Of a stretch of DNA of 64,000 bases, positions 43,497 to 53,135 are shown in pieces. The notes under the pieces are model-generated. The model was given only the letters and a program-made list of their open reading frames with translations, did no database searches and was not told where the DNA came from. The translations under genes and the position numbers were made by a program. The stretch's first letter is position 1. Each line of letters starts with the position of its first letter. The DNA is from Halopseudomonas laoshanensis (GTDB lineage Bacteria; Pseudomonadota; Gammaproteobacteria; Pseudomonadales; Pseudomonadaceae), in NCBI RefSeq assembly GCF_008365385.1, contig NZ_QOVF01000001.1:434001-498000 (forward strand). The letters are read 5' to 3'.

Positions 43497-43554
43497 GCGC
43501 AAAATGCCAGTCGTCGTGACGAAGAGCAGGTCTAGGGGGGAGGAGCGGAAAGCG

Positions 43555-45264
43555 TCAGAGGGTATGTGAAACGTCACTTTTTTTCAGTCGGTAAGCTAGT
43601 GCCGGTCGGCTCAGGCCAAGCAGCCGGGCAGCTTTTGATACGTTCTGTTCGGCCATCTGCATGGCTTTGTGCATCAGTTGCTGCTCTAGTGTTTCAAGGC
43701 TGATGCCTTCCGCGATGATACGGCTGGCCCAATCGCCCTCCGCCACCGCCGTCGACTGCACGTCGACAAGCTGTCCCGTGGCGTTAAGACGTTCCTCGTG
43801 TTTGCTGTCCGGATCGTCGGGGAATACCGCAAATAACGAGTCCTGGCTGATTGTTTCGTTGCTGTCGGTCAGGATCACTCCGCGCTCGATCACATTCTCG
43901 AGTTCACGAATATTACCCGGCCAACGATAACGAAGGCATAGCTCCAGTGCTTTGTCTGAAAAGCCCAACGTGCGTTTGCTGTATTCGTTATGGAATTTTT
44001 TCAGAAAGTGTTCTGCCAATAGCGGAAGGTCTTCCAAGCGCTCGCGCAAGGGAGGAATCTTGACCGGGAACACATTCAATCGGTAGTACAGGTCTGCGCG
44101 GAAGCGCCCGTTCTCCACCGCTTCGGCAAGTGATTCGTTGGTGGCGGCAATGACGCGAACGTCAATGCTGCGGGTGCGATGATCGCCGACCCGTTCGAGC
44201 TCGCCTTCCTGCAGAACCCGCAACAAGGTCGCTTGCGCGCGGGGGGACAGCTCAACCACTTCATCGAGGAAAATGGTACCGCCGTGAGCTCGTTCAAAAC
44301 GGCCCTGGCGAGACTGGCTGGCGCCGGTGTAGGCGCCTTTTTCCACGCCGAACAGTTCTGCCTCAATCAGGTCCGGCGGGATAGCGGCGCAGTTCACTGC
44401 TACGAAGGGTTGCTCAGCGCGCTCACTGCTTAGGTGCACGCTGCGTGCGATAACTTCCTTGCCAACCCCGGTTTCACCAAGCAACAGCACCGAAACCTTG
44501 CCTTTGGCGGCCTTGTCGATCATCTGACACACGGTCTTGTAGGCGTGGGACTGGCCTATACCATAATACTGCCCCTGCTGCTTTTCCAGGCTGGTACGCA
44601 GTGAACTCACCTGGCTCTGCAGGTCGTATAACTCCTCGATAATCGGGTCGCTGCGAAAGTACTGCTTGAACTCCTCTGCGTCCTCCCACTCTTCTGCAGG
44701 CTTGCCGGTAATCAGGCATTTTTCATCTCCGCAGCCACGGCAACTGGTCTCACGGAAGATGATTTCTCGGCCCATAAAAGAAGAGGTATAGGCGCATGCA
44801 TATCCCAGCAGCGCCCAACACGCGGGATCTTCCATCATGCCCAGTTCAGTTTGGCAGATCTCTACTTCGAAAGAGTCGATCCACTCCAACTCACCGTAAA
44901 AATGGCCGGATTGCTGATCCAGGTCGATCTGAATCGGCCGCACCTTGACCATGCCCTTGAGTGAATGCAGTTGAGGGCCAGCGAGAAAGATGTCCAGCTC
45001 GCTGGAGTGGGGTCGCAGATGGCGCGCAAGTTCGGCGTCCTTTACTCCGGACTGGTAGCCCATGCGCATGAAGAAGCCCTTGGCCCGTTCAATCCCCAGG
45101 CTATTGACCAACTCGCGGCGGAAATTCGCCATGGAGGATACCTGCATCAGAAGCATCCGCTGTTCGCCAAACCAGATTTTCCCTTCAGCACTTTGAAAGC
45201 GAATTTGCTCGCTCAGATCAAGGTAATCCGAGTATTGGACCTGGGGCTTGTAGCTGATCGCCAT
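43555..45264 (-). CDS. dmpR: sigma-54-dependent phenol-responsive activator DmpR
   Basis: A 569-residue regulator. It has the XylR N-terminal aromatic-sensing domain (about 20-120), a V4R domain with the zinc-type cysteines (CRGCGDEKC, near 175-185), an AAA+ domain with Walker A GETGVGKE and the sigma-54 contact loop GAYTGA, and a Fis-type HTH at the C-terminus (SKAARLLGLSRPALAYRL). The loop has Tyr where GAFTGA is usual. It binds phenols directly and activates sigma-54 promoters. It is divergent from dmpK, as in known dmp systems. Confidence 0.95.
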   Translation of the reverse strand: MAISYKPQVQYSDYLDLSEQIRFQSAEGKIWFGEQRMLLMQVSSMANFRRELVNSLGIERAKGFFMRMGYQSGVKDAELARHLRPHSSELDIFLAGPQLHSLKGMVKVRPIQIDLDQQSGHFYGELEWIDSFEVEICQTELGMMEDPACWALLGYACAYTSSFMGREIIFRETSCRGCGDEKCLITGKPAEEWEDAEEFKQYFRSDPIIEELYDLQSQVSSLRTSLEKQQGQYYGIGQSHAYKTVCQMIDKAAKGKVSVLLLGETGVGKEVIARSVHLSSERAEQPFVAVNCAAIPPDLIEAELFGVEKGAYTGASQSRQGRFERAHGGTIFLDEVVELSPRAQATLLRVLQEGELERVGDHRTRSIDVRVIAATNESLAEAVENGRFRADLYYRLNVFPVKIPPLRERLEDLPLLAEHFLKKFHNEYSKRTLGFSDKALELCLRYRWPGNIRELENVIERGVILTDSNETISQDSLFAVFPDDPDSKHEERLNATGQLVDVQSTAVAEGDWASRIIAEGISLETLEQQLMHKAMQMAEQNVSKAARLLGLSRPALAYRLKKSDVSHTL

Positions 45265-45443
45265 GGCGTCTGCCTATTTTTTATTAGCGGGCTGCGTCCG
45301 GCTGGGTGTGTCTCATAGTGATCCAGGAGCCGGCGGTTTTATCTCTTTATCTTCTACTCGTATTTACCAAAAAATCAACCAGATGATGAAAAAGTGGGCC
45401 GCTGCAGTCAGGGCTGAGCATTTGAGTGAACAGGGGTAGCAAC

Positions 45444-45459
45444 TTGATCAAATGATCAA
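45444..45459. promoter_or_regulatory. DmpR upstream activating site of the dmp operon
   Basis: TTGATCAAATGATCAA, a near-perfect palindrome in the 370-bp dmpR-dmpK gap. It is centred about 144 bases upstream of the -12 element. A second, weaker candidate lies near 45375-45390. Confidence 0.75.
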
Positions 45460-45580
45460 AAAAAGCCAACCCCCTGCTGCTTTTACTTCTACCTAATACG
45501 GCGCGTGTATTTTGGTGAAAATACGAAATATATAAATAAATCAATCGTATACATCGAATTTACGCATGCTTTTTGTTTCT

Positions 45581-45595
45581 TGGCACAAGCGTTGC
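45581..45595 (+). promoter_or_regulatory. sigma-54 (-24/-12) promoter of the dmp operon
   Basis: TGGCACAAGCGTTGC: GG and GC are ten bases apart, and both half-elements match the sigma-54 consensus exactly. Transcription would start near 45607, 28 bases before dmpK. Confidence 0.85.
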
Positions 45596-45634
45596 TCTGT
45601 TGCTTTCACAACACCAAGCACAGGTCCCGACCTT

Positions 45635-45886
45635 ATGAGCCAGCCCGCACAAACTTTTGATCAGATGCCACGTTATGTCCGTGTGCGCAGTGAGCCTGGG
45701 GCTCGCCTGGTCGAGTTCGACTTCGCCATCGGCCATCCCGATTTGTTTGTAGAACTGGTTCTTCCCAGTGCCGCCTTCGAGCATTTTTGTCAGCACAACC
45801 GTGTTCAGCATATGAGCGAAGAGATGGCTCGGGCGGTGGATGAAGAAATGATCAAGTGGCGATTTGGTGAACATGGAAGTCGCTGA
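45635..45886 (+). CDS. dmpK: phenol hydroxylase assembly subunit DmpK
   Basis: The ATG at 45635 gives 83 residues; the longer frame starts upstream of the predicted transcription start. The sequence (YVRVRSEPGARLVEFDFAIGHPDLFVELVLP) is the DmpK/PoxA phenol-hydroxylase accessory family. DmpK is needed to load iron into the oxygenase and is not part of the active enzyme. First gene of the operon. Confidence 0.92.
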   Translation: MSQPAQTFDQMPRYVRVRSEPGARLVEFDFAIGHPDLFVELVLPSAAFEHFCQHNRVQHMSEEMARAVDEEMIKWRFGEHGSR

Positions 45887-45933
45887 TTCAGCTGATCCGA
45901 ACACCCTTCCAACAACAATACGGTAGCGTTGAT

Positions 45934-46935
45934 ATGAGCATCGAAATCAAGACTACATCGGTCGAGCCGATTCGAAACACCTACAGCAATATCAAAAGGC
46001 GTTTTGGTGATAAACCGGCGACCCGGTATCAGGAAGCCAGCTTCGATATCGAAGCGGTGACCAACTTCCACTACAAGCCGTTGTGGGATCCGGAGCACAT
46101 GCTCAATGACCCGACCCGCACCTGCATTCGCATGGCCGATTGGCACAGCGTGACCGATCCTCGGCAATTCTATTACGGCGCCTATGTGCAGAACCGCGCC
46201 AAGATGCAGGAAGCTACCGAACACAGTTACAGCTTTTGCGACAAGCGTGGCTTGATTACGCGCTTGCCTGAAGACCTGCAAGAGACGCTGTTGCGCTTTC
46301 TCGTGCCGCTGCGGCATGTGGAGCTGGGTGCGAACATGAATAACAGCGGTGTCGCCGGTGATTGCATCGCTGGCACCGTCACCCAAATGCATATCTACCA
46401 GGCCATGGACCGTCTGGGTGCAGGTCAGTATCTCTCGCGTATCGCGCTGATTATCGATGGCGGTACCGGCGAAGCGCTCGACCGCTCCAAAACCTACTGG
46501 ATGGATGATGCGCTGTGGCAACCCATGCGTCGCCTGGTTGAAGACACGCTGGTGATCAAGGATTGGTTCGAATTAAGCCTGACGCAGAATCTGATCATCG
46601 ATGGCCTGATGTACCCGCTGATGTACGAGGCCTTCGATCAGTGGCTGGATGAGCAAGGCGCAGCCGACGTGTCCATGCTTACTGAGTTCATGCGCGACTG
46701 GTCTAAGGAGACCGTTCGCTGGGTCGATGCGATGGTCAAGACCGTGATGGCCGAAAACGAAGCCAACGCCGTTCAGCTGCAGGCATGGGTCGAGCATTGG
46801 GAGCCGCGCGCCTATGAGGCGCTGGCGCCCTTGGCCGATGAAAGCATGGGCCGTGACGCGCTGGATACAGTTCGCGCCCAGTTTGCCACTCGTTTGAAAA
46901 AGCTTGGCCTCACTAGCCAGGGAGTACAGGCATGA
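45934..46935 (+). CDS. dmpL: phenol hydroxylase beta subunit DmpL
   Basis: A 333-residue ferritin-like subunit (FHYKPLWDPEHMLNDPTRT, NNSGVAGDCIAGTVTQ) of the multicomponent phenol hydroxylase. It pairs with DmpN and DmpO in the hydroxylase heterohexamer and has no diiron site of its own. The stop overlaps dmpM by four bases. Confidence 0.94.
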   Translation: MSIEIKTTSVEPIRNTYSNIKRRFGDKPATRYQEASFDIEAVTNFHYKPLWDPEHMLNDPTRTCIRMADWHSVTDPRQFYYGAYVQNRAKMQEATEHSYSFCDKRGLITRLPEDLQETLLRFLVPLRHVELGANMNNSGVAGDCIAGTVTQMHIYQAMDRLGAGQYLSRIALIIDGGTGEALDRSKTYWMDDALWQPMRRLVEDTLVIKDWFELSLTQNLIIDGLMYPLMYEAFDQWLDEQGAADVSMLTEFMRDWSKETVRWVDAMVKTVMAENEANAVQLQAWVEHWEPRAYEALAPLADESMGRDALDTVRAQFATRLKKLGLTSQGVQA

Positions 46936-47204
46936 GCCAGCTCGCTTTTATCGTCTTCCAGGACAACGACAACGCTCGTTACATCGTGGAAGCCATTGCG
47001 CAGGACAACCCCCACGCCGAAGTGCAGCACCAACCCGCACTGATCCGAATCCAGGCCGAAAAACGCCTGGTGATCAACCGAGCAACGGTTGAAGAGAAGA
47101 TCGGTCGGGAATGGGACGTTCAGGAAATGCTCCTGGATGTGATCAGTATCGGCGGCAACGTGGATGAGGATGAAGACCATTTCATTCTCGAGTGGAAAAA
47201 TTAG
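46932..47204 (+). CDS. dmpM: phenol hydroxylase effector protein DmpM
   Basis: A 90-residue MmoB/DmpM-family protein (IVEAIAQDNPHAEV, LLDVISIGGNVDEDEDHFILEW). It binds the hydroxylase and gates substrate and oxygen activation without any cofactor. It starts in an ATGA overlap with dmpL. Confidence 0.94.
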   Translation: MSQLAFIVFQDNDNARYIVEAIAQDNPHAEVQHQPALIRIQAEKRLVINRATVEEKIGREWDVQEMLLDVISIGGNVDEDEDHFILEWKN

Positions 47205-47214
47205 GAGATCGATC

Positions 47215-48762
47215 ATGGCGACCAATAAGAAGAAACTCAGTCTCAAAGACAAGTACCAGTATCTGACGCGCGACATGGCCTGGGAACCCAGCTACCAGTC
47301 GAAAAAAGACATCTTCCCGCAGGAAGATTTCGAAGGCATCAAAATTACCGACTGGGACAAGTGGGAAGATCCCTTCCGCTTGACCATGGATGCTTACTGG
47401 AAATACCAGGCCGAAAAGGAAAAGAAGCTGTATGCGATCTTCGACGCCTTTGCACAGAACAACGGTCATCAGAATATCTCCGATGCCCGTTATGTGAATG
47501 CGCTCAAGCTGTTTTTGACCGGCGTGTCCCCGCTTGAGTATGGCGCCTTCCAGGGCTACTCAAGAGTCGGCCGGCAGTTCAGCGGCGCTGGTGCGCGTAC
47601 TGCCTGTCAGATGCAAGCGATTGATGAGTTGCGCCACGTGCAGACGCAGATTCACGCGATGAGCCATTACAACAAGCACTTCAATGGTTTGCATGACTTT
47701 GCCCATATGCACGATCGCGTCTGGTTCCTTTCGGTGCCCAAATCGTTTTTCGATGATGCGCGCAGTGCAGGTCCGTTCGAATTTCTCACGGCGATCTCGT
47801 TTTCTTTCGAATACGTCCTGACCAATCTGTTGTTCGTGCCCTTTATGTCCGGCGCCGCTTACAACGGCGATATGGCCACAGTCACTTTCGGCTTCTCAGC
47901 TCAGTCCGATGAAGCCCGGCATATGACCCTGGGCCTGGAAGTGATCAAATTCATGCTTGAGCAGCATGAAGATAACGTGCCGATTATCCAGCACTGGATC
48001 GACAAATGGTTCTGGCGCGGTTATCGCCTGCTCAGCCTGGTCAGCATGATGATGGACTATATGTTGCCCAACAAGGTGATGTCCTGGAAGGACGCTTGGG
48101 AGGTGTACTACGAGCAGAACGGCGGGGCCTTGTTCAAGGACCTTGAGCGTTACGGTATTCGTCCTCCCAAATATCAGGACGAGGCAAACAAGGGTAAAGA
48201 GCACATCAGCCACCAGCTGTGGGCGACCTTCTACCAGTACAGCCAGGCTACCAACTTCCATACCTGGATTCCCAGTGAAGAAGAAATGAACTGGCTCTCG
48301 GAGCAGTACCCGGACACCTTCGATCAGTACTACCGTCCGCGCTTCGAGCATTGGCAGGCGCTGCAGGAGAAAGGTGAGCGTTTCTACAACAACACTTTGC
48401 CGCAACTGTGCCAGGTGTGCCAGGTGCCGGCTCTGTTCACCGAACCTGATGATCCGACCAAGCTGAGTCATCGCAGTCTGGAACATGAGGGTGAGCGTTA
48501 TCACTTCTGCTCGGATGGCTGCTGCGACATCTTCAAATATGAGCCTGATAAATACATCCAGGCCTGGCTGCCGGTGCACCAGATCTACCAGGGCAATTGT
48601 GAAGGCGCAGACGTCGAGACGGTGGTGACCAAGTATTACCACATCGACGCTGGCCGGGACAATTTCGAGTATCTGGGTTCACCGGACCACAAGCGCTGGC
48701 AGGCGATCAAGGGGCAGAAACCTGCCGAGCCTCAGGCGAGCAAACCCAAGAACGCGGCCTGA
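47215..48762 (+). CDS. dmpN: phenol hydroxylase alpha (oxygenase) subunit DmpN
   Basis: The start at 47215 follows TTAGGAG. The 515-residue product carries the two halves of the diiron carboxylate site, DELRH and DEARH, plus a C-terminal YHS-type zinc region (CQVCQVP, YHFCSDGCCDIFKYEPDKY). It inserts one oxygen atom into phenol to give catechol. Length and motifs match DmpN/PoxD. Confidence 0.95.
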   Translation: MATNKKKLSLKDKYQYLTRDMAWEPSYQSKKDIFPQEDFEGIKITDWDKWEDPFRLTMDAYWKYQAEKEKKLYAIFDAFAQNNGHQNISDARYVNALKLFLTGVSPLEYGAFQGYSRVGRQFSGAGARTACQMQAIDELRHVQTQIHAMSHYNKHFNGLHDFAHMHDRVWFLSVPKSFFDDARSAGPFEFLTAISFSFEYVLTNLLFVPFMSGAAYNGDMATVTFGFSAQSDEARHMTLGLEVIKFMLEQHEDNVPIIQHWIDKWFWRGYRLLSLVSMMMDYMLPNKVMSWKDAWEVYYEQNGGALFKDLERYGIRPPKYQDEANKGKEHISHQLWATFYQYSQATNFHTWIPSEEEMNWLSEQYPDTFDQYYRPRFEHWQALQEKGERFYNNTLPQLCQVCQVPALFTEPDDPTKLSHRSLEHEGERYHFCSDGCCDIFKYEPDKYIQAWLPVHQIYQGNCEGADVETVVTKYYHIDAGRDNFEYLGSPDHKRWQAIKGQKPAEPQASKPKNAA

Positions 48763-48777
48763 ACTCCGCCACCTGTG

Positions 48778-48810
48778 TCATCCGGCGGGGGCTGTACCTT
48801 CGCCGGATGA
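48778..48810. repeat. intraoperonic hairpin between dmpN and dmpO
   Basis: TCATCCGGCG (48778-48787) and CGCCGGATGA (48801-48810) form a perfect 10-bp stem with a 13-base loop, without a T-run. It probably affects mRNA processing or stability within the dmp transcript rather than ending it. Confidence 0.6.
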
Positions 48811-48835
48811 ATTGGAACAAGAAGAGGTACGCATC

Positions 48836-49195
48836 ATGAGCGTCAAAGCTATATCCGAATACATCACCCAGCCGAAGGACACGGTCGCCAACTTCAACGG
48901 TATGCAGGTTGTCTACGTGTACTGGGAAAAACATCTGATGTACGCGTCGCCCTTAGCCTTCCTCGTCGCCCCCGACATGACGCTGGAGGACTTCCTCGAA
49001 GACGTGTTGCGCCCAGCTATTGCGGCCCATCCAGACAGCGTCCGTCTGGATTTCAGCCAAGCGCAGTGGCAGCTCAATGGTCAGGCGTTTAATCCGGAAC
49101 CGAGTGCGGAGCTGCTGGGGCAAGGTGTGGACCACAAGAGCATGCTCACGCTGAACACCCCCGGCCTGAACGGCATCAACGGCTGCGCCAGCTGA
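48836..49195 (+). CDS. dmpO: phenol hydroxylase gamma subunit DmpO
   Basis: The start at 48836 follows AAGAGG. The 119-residue product matches the DmpO/PoxE family (YVYWEKHLMYASPLAFLVAPDMT). It completes the hydroxylase with DmpL and DmpN. Confidence 0.93.
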   Translation: MSVKAISEYITQPKDTVANFNGMQVVYVYWEKHLMYASPLAFLVAPDMTLEDFLEDVLRPAIAAHPDSVRLDFSQAQWQLNGQAFNPEPSAELLGQGVDHKSMLTLNTPGLNGINGCAS

Positions 49196-49205
49196 GGTCG
49201 AGCAT

Positions 49206-50267
49206 ATGAGCTACTCACTGACAATCGAGCCTATCGGCGAGCAGATTAACGTCGAAGAAGGCCAAACCATCCTGCAGGCCGCATTGCGCCAGGGTGTGTG
49301 GCTGCCCTTTGCCTGCGGGCATGGCACTTGTGCCACCTGCAAGATTCAGGTGGTCGAAGGCGATGTAGACATTGGCGACGCCTCACCCTTTGCGCTGATG
49401 GATGGCGAGCGTGACGAAGGCAAGGTACTGGCTTGCTGCGCGACGCTACAGAGTGATGCGGTCATTGAAGCCGATATTGATGTCGACGACGACTTCGAGG
49501 GTTACCCGGTCGAGGATTACGTAGCCACTGTGACGCGCATCGTCACGCTGTCTCCGACTATCAAGGGTGTGCATCTGAAGCTTGACCGGCCCATGACTTT
49601 CCAGGCCGGCCAGTACATCAACCTGGTCTTGCCTGGTATCGAAGGTAGCCGCGCGTTCTCACTGGCCAATCCACCCAGTCGTGCTGATGAGGTCGAACTG
49701 CATATCCGATTGGTTGAAGGTGGTGCTGCGACGACACATGTCCATCAGCAACTCAAAGCCGGAGATCAACTCAGTCTGTCCGGCCCTTATGGCCAATATT
49801 TCGTGCGCCGCTCGCAACCCGGTGATCTGATTTTTATCGCGGGCGGATCGGGTTTGTCGAGCCCGCAATCGATGATCCTTGACTTGCTGGAGCAAGGCGA
49901 CACACGGCAGATGACCCTGTTCCAGGGCGCACGCAACCGCGCGGAGCTTTACAACCATGACCTGTTTCAGGGGTTGGCCGCCAAGCACAGCAATTTCACC
50001 TATGTCCCCGCGCTCAGTCAGGCGGAAAAGGATGATCAATGGGCAGGCTTTTGCGGTTACGTGCACGAGGCGGCCAGGGAACATTTTGGCGGTCGCTTTG
50101 CTGGCAACAAGGCCTACCTCTGCGGGCCGCCGCCGATGATCGACTCGGCCATCAGCGCATTGATGCAAGGCCGACTATTTGAACGCGATATTTTCATGGA
50201 ACGCTTCTTCACAGCCGCCGACGGCGCCGAAGAAACGACCAGGTCGGCACTCTTCAAGAAAATCTGA
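49206..50267 (+). CDS. dmpP: phenol hydroxylase reductase DmpP
   Basis: A 353-residue FAD- and [2Fe-2S]-containing reductase. The N-terminal plant-type ferredoxin has Cys37, Cys42, Cys45 and Cys77. The FAD domain shows SRAFSLANPP and the NADH domain GGSGLSSPQS with a late CGPPPMID. It transfers electrons from NADH to DmpN. It might also cross-feed the dit dioxygenase ferredoxin, but nothing in the sequence shows this. Confidence 0.95.
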   Translation: MSYSLTIEPIGEQINVEEGQTILQAALRQGVWLPFACGHGTCATCKIQVVEGDVDIGDASPFALMDGERDEGKVLACCATLQSDAVIEADIDVDDDFEGYPVEDYVATVTRIVTLSPTIKGVHLKLDRPMTFQAGQYINLVLPGIEGSRAFSLANPPSRADEVELHIRLVEGGAATTHVHQQLKAGDQLSLSGPYGQYFVRRSQPGDLIFIAGGSGLSSPQSMILDLLEQGDTRQMTLFQGARNRAELYNHDLFQGLAAKHSNFTYVPALSQAEKDDQWAGFCGYVHEAAREHFGGRFAGNKAYLCGPPPMIDSAISALMQGRLFERDIFMERFFTAADGAEETTRSALFKKI

Positions 50268-50293
50268 AGGGGCCCGAAGAAATGCCTGCGGCG

Positions 50294-50338
50294 TCAGGTA
50301 ACTGTCTGCGCTGCCGTGAACACGGCGGCCTGACCTGA
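50294..50338. repeat. inverted repeats between dmpP and dmpQ
   Basis: TCAGGT (50294-50299) pairs with ACCTGA (50333-50338), enclosing GCCGTG-AA-CACGGC (50313-50326). No T-run follows. The structure lies in a 117-bp gap and may modulate expression of the lower pathway. Confidence 0.4.
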
Positions 50339-50384
50339 ACGTCAGATTAGGTAGAGCGAAACATTAACAGTCGAGAACAAAAAA

Positions 50385-50705
50385 ATGACTGTGAACTATG
50401 AAATTACCGAGCGAGTCAGCGGCAGCCGTTTTAGCTGCGAACCTGAGCAGAGCGTGCTTAAAGCGATGGAGCAGCGGGCTAAACGCTGCGTCCCCGTCGG
50501 TTGTCGGGGTGGTGGTTGCGGCTTGTGCAAGGTTCAGGTGATCAGCGGCGAATATCACTGTGGGCCGATGAGCCGTAAACATGTGTCCGACGCTGCTCTT
50601 GCCTGCGGCGAAGCGCTGGCTTGCCGTCTTTACCCGCTGAGCGACTTGACGATTGAGTGCCGCACGCCCAAGGCCGCGGCCGAAATACAACAACAAATCC
50701 AATGA
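50385..50705 (+). CDS. dmpQ: plant-type ferredoxin DmpQ
   Basis: A 106-residue [2Fe-2S] ferredoxin with ligands Cys40, Cys45, Cys48 and Cys80 (CRGGGCGLC and ALACRLY). In dmp and xyl (XylT) systems this protein reactivates the catechol 2,3-dioxygenase by re-reducing its iron. It directly precedes dmpB, as expected. Confidence 0.93.
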   Translation: MTVNYEITERVSGSRFSCEPEQSVLKAMEQRAKRCVPVGCRGGGCGLCKVQVISGEYHCGPMSRKHVSDAALACGEALACRLYPLSDLTIECRTPKAAAEIQQQIQ

Positions 50706-50715
50706 GGTGATAGTC

Positions 50716-51636
50716 ATGAGAAAAGGTGTAATGCGCCCCGGTCACGTACAGCTTCGCGTCCTGGACATCGATGCTGCAGTTAAACACTACACGGAGTTGA
50801 TGGGCCTGATCGAAATGGATCGCGACCCACAGGGCCGTGTGTACCTGAAAGCCTGGACCGAGGTCGATAAATATTCCTTGGTGTTACGCGCTGCCGAAGA
50901 GCCTGGCATGGACTTCATGGGATTCAAGTGCATTAGTGAGGAAGTACTGGATAACCTGCGCGCCGGCCTCGTTGCCTTCGGTTGCGAGGTGGAGGACATA
51001 CCGGCGGGGGATCTGCAGGACTGTGGTCGCAGGGTGCGCTTCGTAGCGCCGACCGGGCATAACTTCGAGCTGTTTGCGAGTAAGAAACAGACCGGCAAAT
51101 GGGGCGTCAATAACCGCAATCCGGAAGCCTGGCCCCGCGAGTTGGGTGGTATGCGAGCCACCCGCTTCGACCACTGCCTGCTGTACGGCCCGAATTTGGC
51201 GGAGACTTACGAGCTGTTCCGCGACGTGCTGGGGTTCGATCTGGCTGAACAGGTACTGACACCAGAGGGGAAGCGGGTAGCACAGTTTCTCACGGTGAGT
51301 ACCAAGGCCCACGACGTGGCGTTTATCGAGCACCCCGAGCCGAAATTTCACCATGCGTCCTTCTATCTGGACAACTGGACTGACGTGCTCCGCGCGGCTG
51401 ACCTGATTTCAATGACCGATACCTCGATAGATATAGGCCCGACTCGGCATGGTCTTACTCATGGGCAGACCATCTATTTCTTCGATCCATCGGGTAATCG
51501 TAACGAAGTGTTTGCCGGTGGCGACTACCACTATCCGGATCACGAGCCTGTGACCTGGGATGCCGAGTCATTGGGCAAAGCTATTTTCTATCACGACCGG
51601 GTTCTGAACGAGCGGTTCCTGACCGTACTGACCTGA
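50716..51636 (+). CDS. dmpB: catechol 2,3-dioxygenase DmpB
   Basis: The start at 50716 follows GAGGTGAT; the longer frame overlaps dmpQ. The 306-residue extradiol enzyme has iron ligands His153 (FDHCL), His213 (HHASFY) and Glu264 (GNRNEVF), the XylE/DmpB pattern. It cleaves catechol to 2-hydroxymuconic semialdehyde. Confidence 0.96.
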   Translation: MRKGVMRPGHVQLRVLDIDAAVKHYTELMGLIEMDRDPQGRVYLKAWTEVDKYSLVLRAAEEPGMDFMGFKCISEEVLDNLRAGLVAFGCEVEDIPAGDLQDCGRRVRFVAPTGHNFELFASKKQTGKWGVNNRNPEAWPRELGGMRATRFDHCLLYGPNLAETYELFRDVLGFDLAEQVLTPEGKRVAQFLTVSTKAHDVAFIEHPEPKFHHASFYLDNWTDVLRAADLISMTDTSIDIGPTRHGLTHGQTIYFFDPSGNRNEVFAGGDYHYPDHEPVTWDAESLGKAIFYHDRVLNERFLTVLT

Positions 51637-51667
51637 CTATTTCGTTTGTCACCAGGATTGCGCAGCT

Positions 51668-53128
51668 ATGAAAGACATCAAACATTTTATTAACGGCGAG
51701 TACGTCGGGTCGGCCAGCGGCAAGACCTTCGATAACGTCAATCCGGCCAATGGCCGGGTGCTGAGCCGTGTACATGAAGCAGGGCGCGAGGAAGTCAATG
51801 CGGCAGTGAATGCCGCGCGAGCTGCTTTCAATGGACCTTGGGGGCGGATGACCGTCGACCAGCGCACTGAAATACTGCACAAAGTGGCAGACGGCATCAA
51901 TGCTCGGTTTGAAGAGTTTCTCGATGCTGAATGTCAGGACACCGGCAAACCCAGATCATTGGCCAGCCATATCGACATTCCCCGTGGCGCCGCCAACTTC
52001 AAGGTGTTCGCCGATCTGATCAAGAATGTTCCTGCCGAGTCATTCGAGATGCCCACCCCCGATGGCACTGGCGCCTTGAATTATGGCATCCGTCGACCCA
52101 AAGGTGTGATTGGTGTTATCAGCCCATGGAATTTGCCGCTGTTGCTGATGACATGGAAGGTTGGTCCCGCATTGGCCTGTGGCAACACCGTGGTGGTCAA
52201 GCCTTCGGAAGAAACACCCACTACGACGGCGCTGCTCGGCGAAGTGATGAAAGCGGCTGGCGTTCCTGATGGGGTCTATAACGTGGTGCATGGTTTCGGT
52301 GGCAACTCCGCTGGCGCTTTCCTCACCGAACATCCGGATGTGGATGCATTCACTTTTACCGGTGAAACCGGTACTGGCGAAACCATCATGAAGGCTGCAG
52401 CTAAGGGTGTGCGTCAGGTCTCTCTGGAGTTGGGCGGCAAGAACGCCGGCATCGTGTTTGCCGATTGTGATATGGATAAAGCCATCGAAGGCACGCTGCG
52501 CTCGGTGTTCGCCAACTGCGGTCAGGTCTGTCTGGGCACTGAGCGTGTGTATGTCGAACGCTCTATTTTCGACGAGTTCGTCGCACGTCTGAAGGCCGGA
52601 GCGGAAAGTCTGGTGATCGGCCCGCCGGATGATGAAACCAGCAATTTCGGTCCGCTCATCAGTCTTAAGCACCGCGAGAAGGTCCTGTCTTACTACCAGA
52701 AAGCCATTGACGAGGGCGCCACTGTGATTACCGGTGGCGGCGTTCCCGACATGCCCGCCGAGCTGGCGCACGGTGCTTGGGTACAGCCGACAATCTGGAC
52801 CGGGCTGAAGGATGATTCGCCGGTGGTGACTGAAGAGATCTTTGGCCCCTGCTGCCATATCCGCCCGTTTGACAGCGAGGCCGAAGCAGTCCAACTGGCC
52901 AACAGTCTGCCTTACGGCCTGGCGTCGGCAATCTGGACCGAGAACGTCACCCGCGCGCACCGCGTTGCGGCGCAAGTCGAAGCAGGCATTGTCTGGGTCA
53001 ACAGCTGGTTTCTGCGTGACCTGCGCACCTCCTTTGGTGGTAGCAAGCAGTCCGGCATCGGTCGTGAAGGGGGTGTGCACTCGCTGGAGTTTTACACCGA
53101 ACTTAAAAACATCTGCATAAAACTATGA
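51668..53128 (+). CDS. dmpC: 2-hydroxymuconic semialdehyde dehydrogenase DmpC
   Basis: A 486-residue aldehyde dehydrogenase with Asn in PWNLP, the base glutamate in LELGGKNAG and the nucleophile cysteine in NCGQVCLG. It oxidises the ring-cleavage product to 2-hydroxymuconate and starts the oxalocrotonate branch. Order and length match dmpC. Confidence 0.95.
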   Translation: MKDIKHFINGEYVGSASGKTFDNVNPANGRVLSRVHEAGREEVNAAVNAARAAFNGPWGRMTVDQRTEILHKVADGINARFEEFLDAECQDTGKPRSLASHIDIPRGAANFKVFADLIKNVPAESFEMPTPDGTGALNYGIRRPKGVIGVISPWNLPLLLMTWKVGPALACGNTVVVKPSEETPTTTALLGEVMKAAGVPDGVYNVVHGFGGNSAGAFLTEHPDVDAFTFTGETGTGETIMKAAAKGVRQVSLELGGKNAGIVFADCDMDKAIEGTLRSVFANCGQVCLGTERVYVERSIFDEFVARLKAGAESLVIGPPDDETSNFGPLISLKHREKVLSYYQKAIDEGATVITGGGVPDMPAELAHGAWVQPTIWTGLKDDSPVVTEEIFGPCCHIRPFDSEAEAVQLANSLPYGLASAIWTENVTRAHRVAAQVEAGIVWVNSWFLRDLRTSFGGSKQSGIGREGGVHSLEFYTELKNICIKL

Positions 53129-53135
53129 GGCGGCC

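Noticed and set aside
45375-45390. Second DmpR site upstream of dmpK
   Set aside because: On the reverse strand it matches only about 10 of 16 positions of the palindrome, and it is farther away than the usual paired site.
52040-53080. A 346-codon open frame on the minus strand inside dmpC
   Set aside because: It lies wholly opposite a well-supported aldehyde dehydrogenase, has no family motif and is rich in His and Arg as expected from antisense reading of a GC-rich gene.
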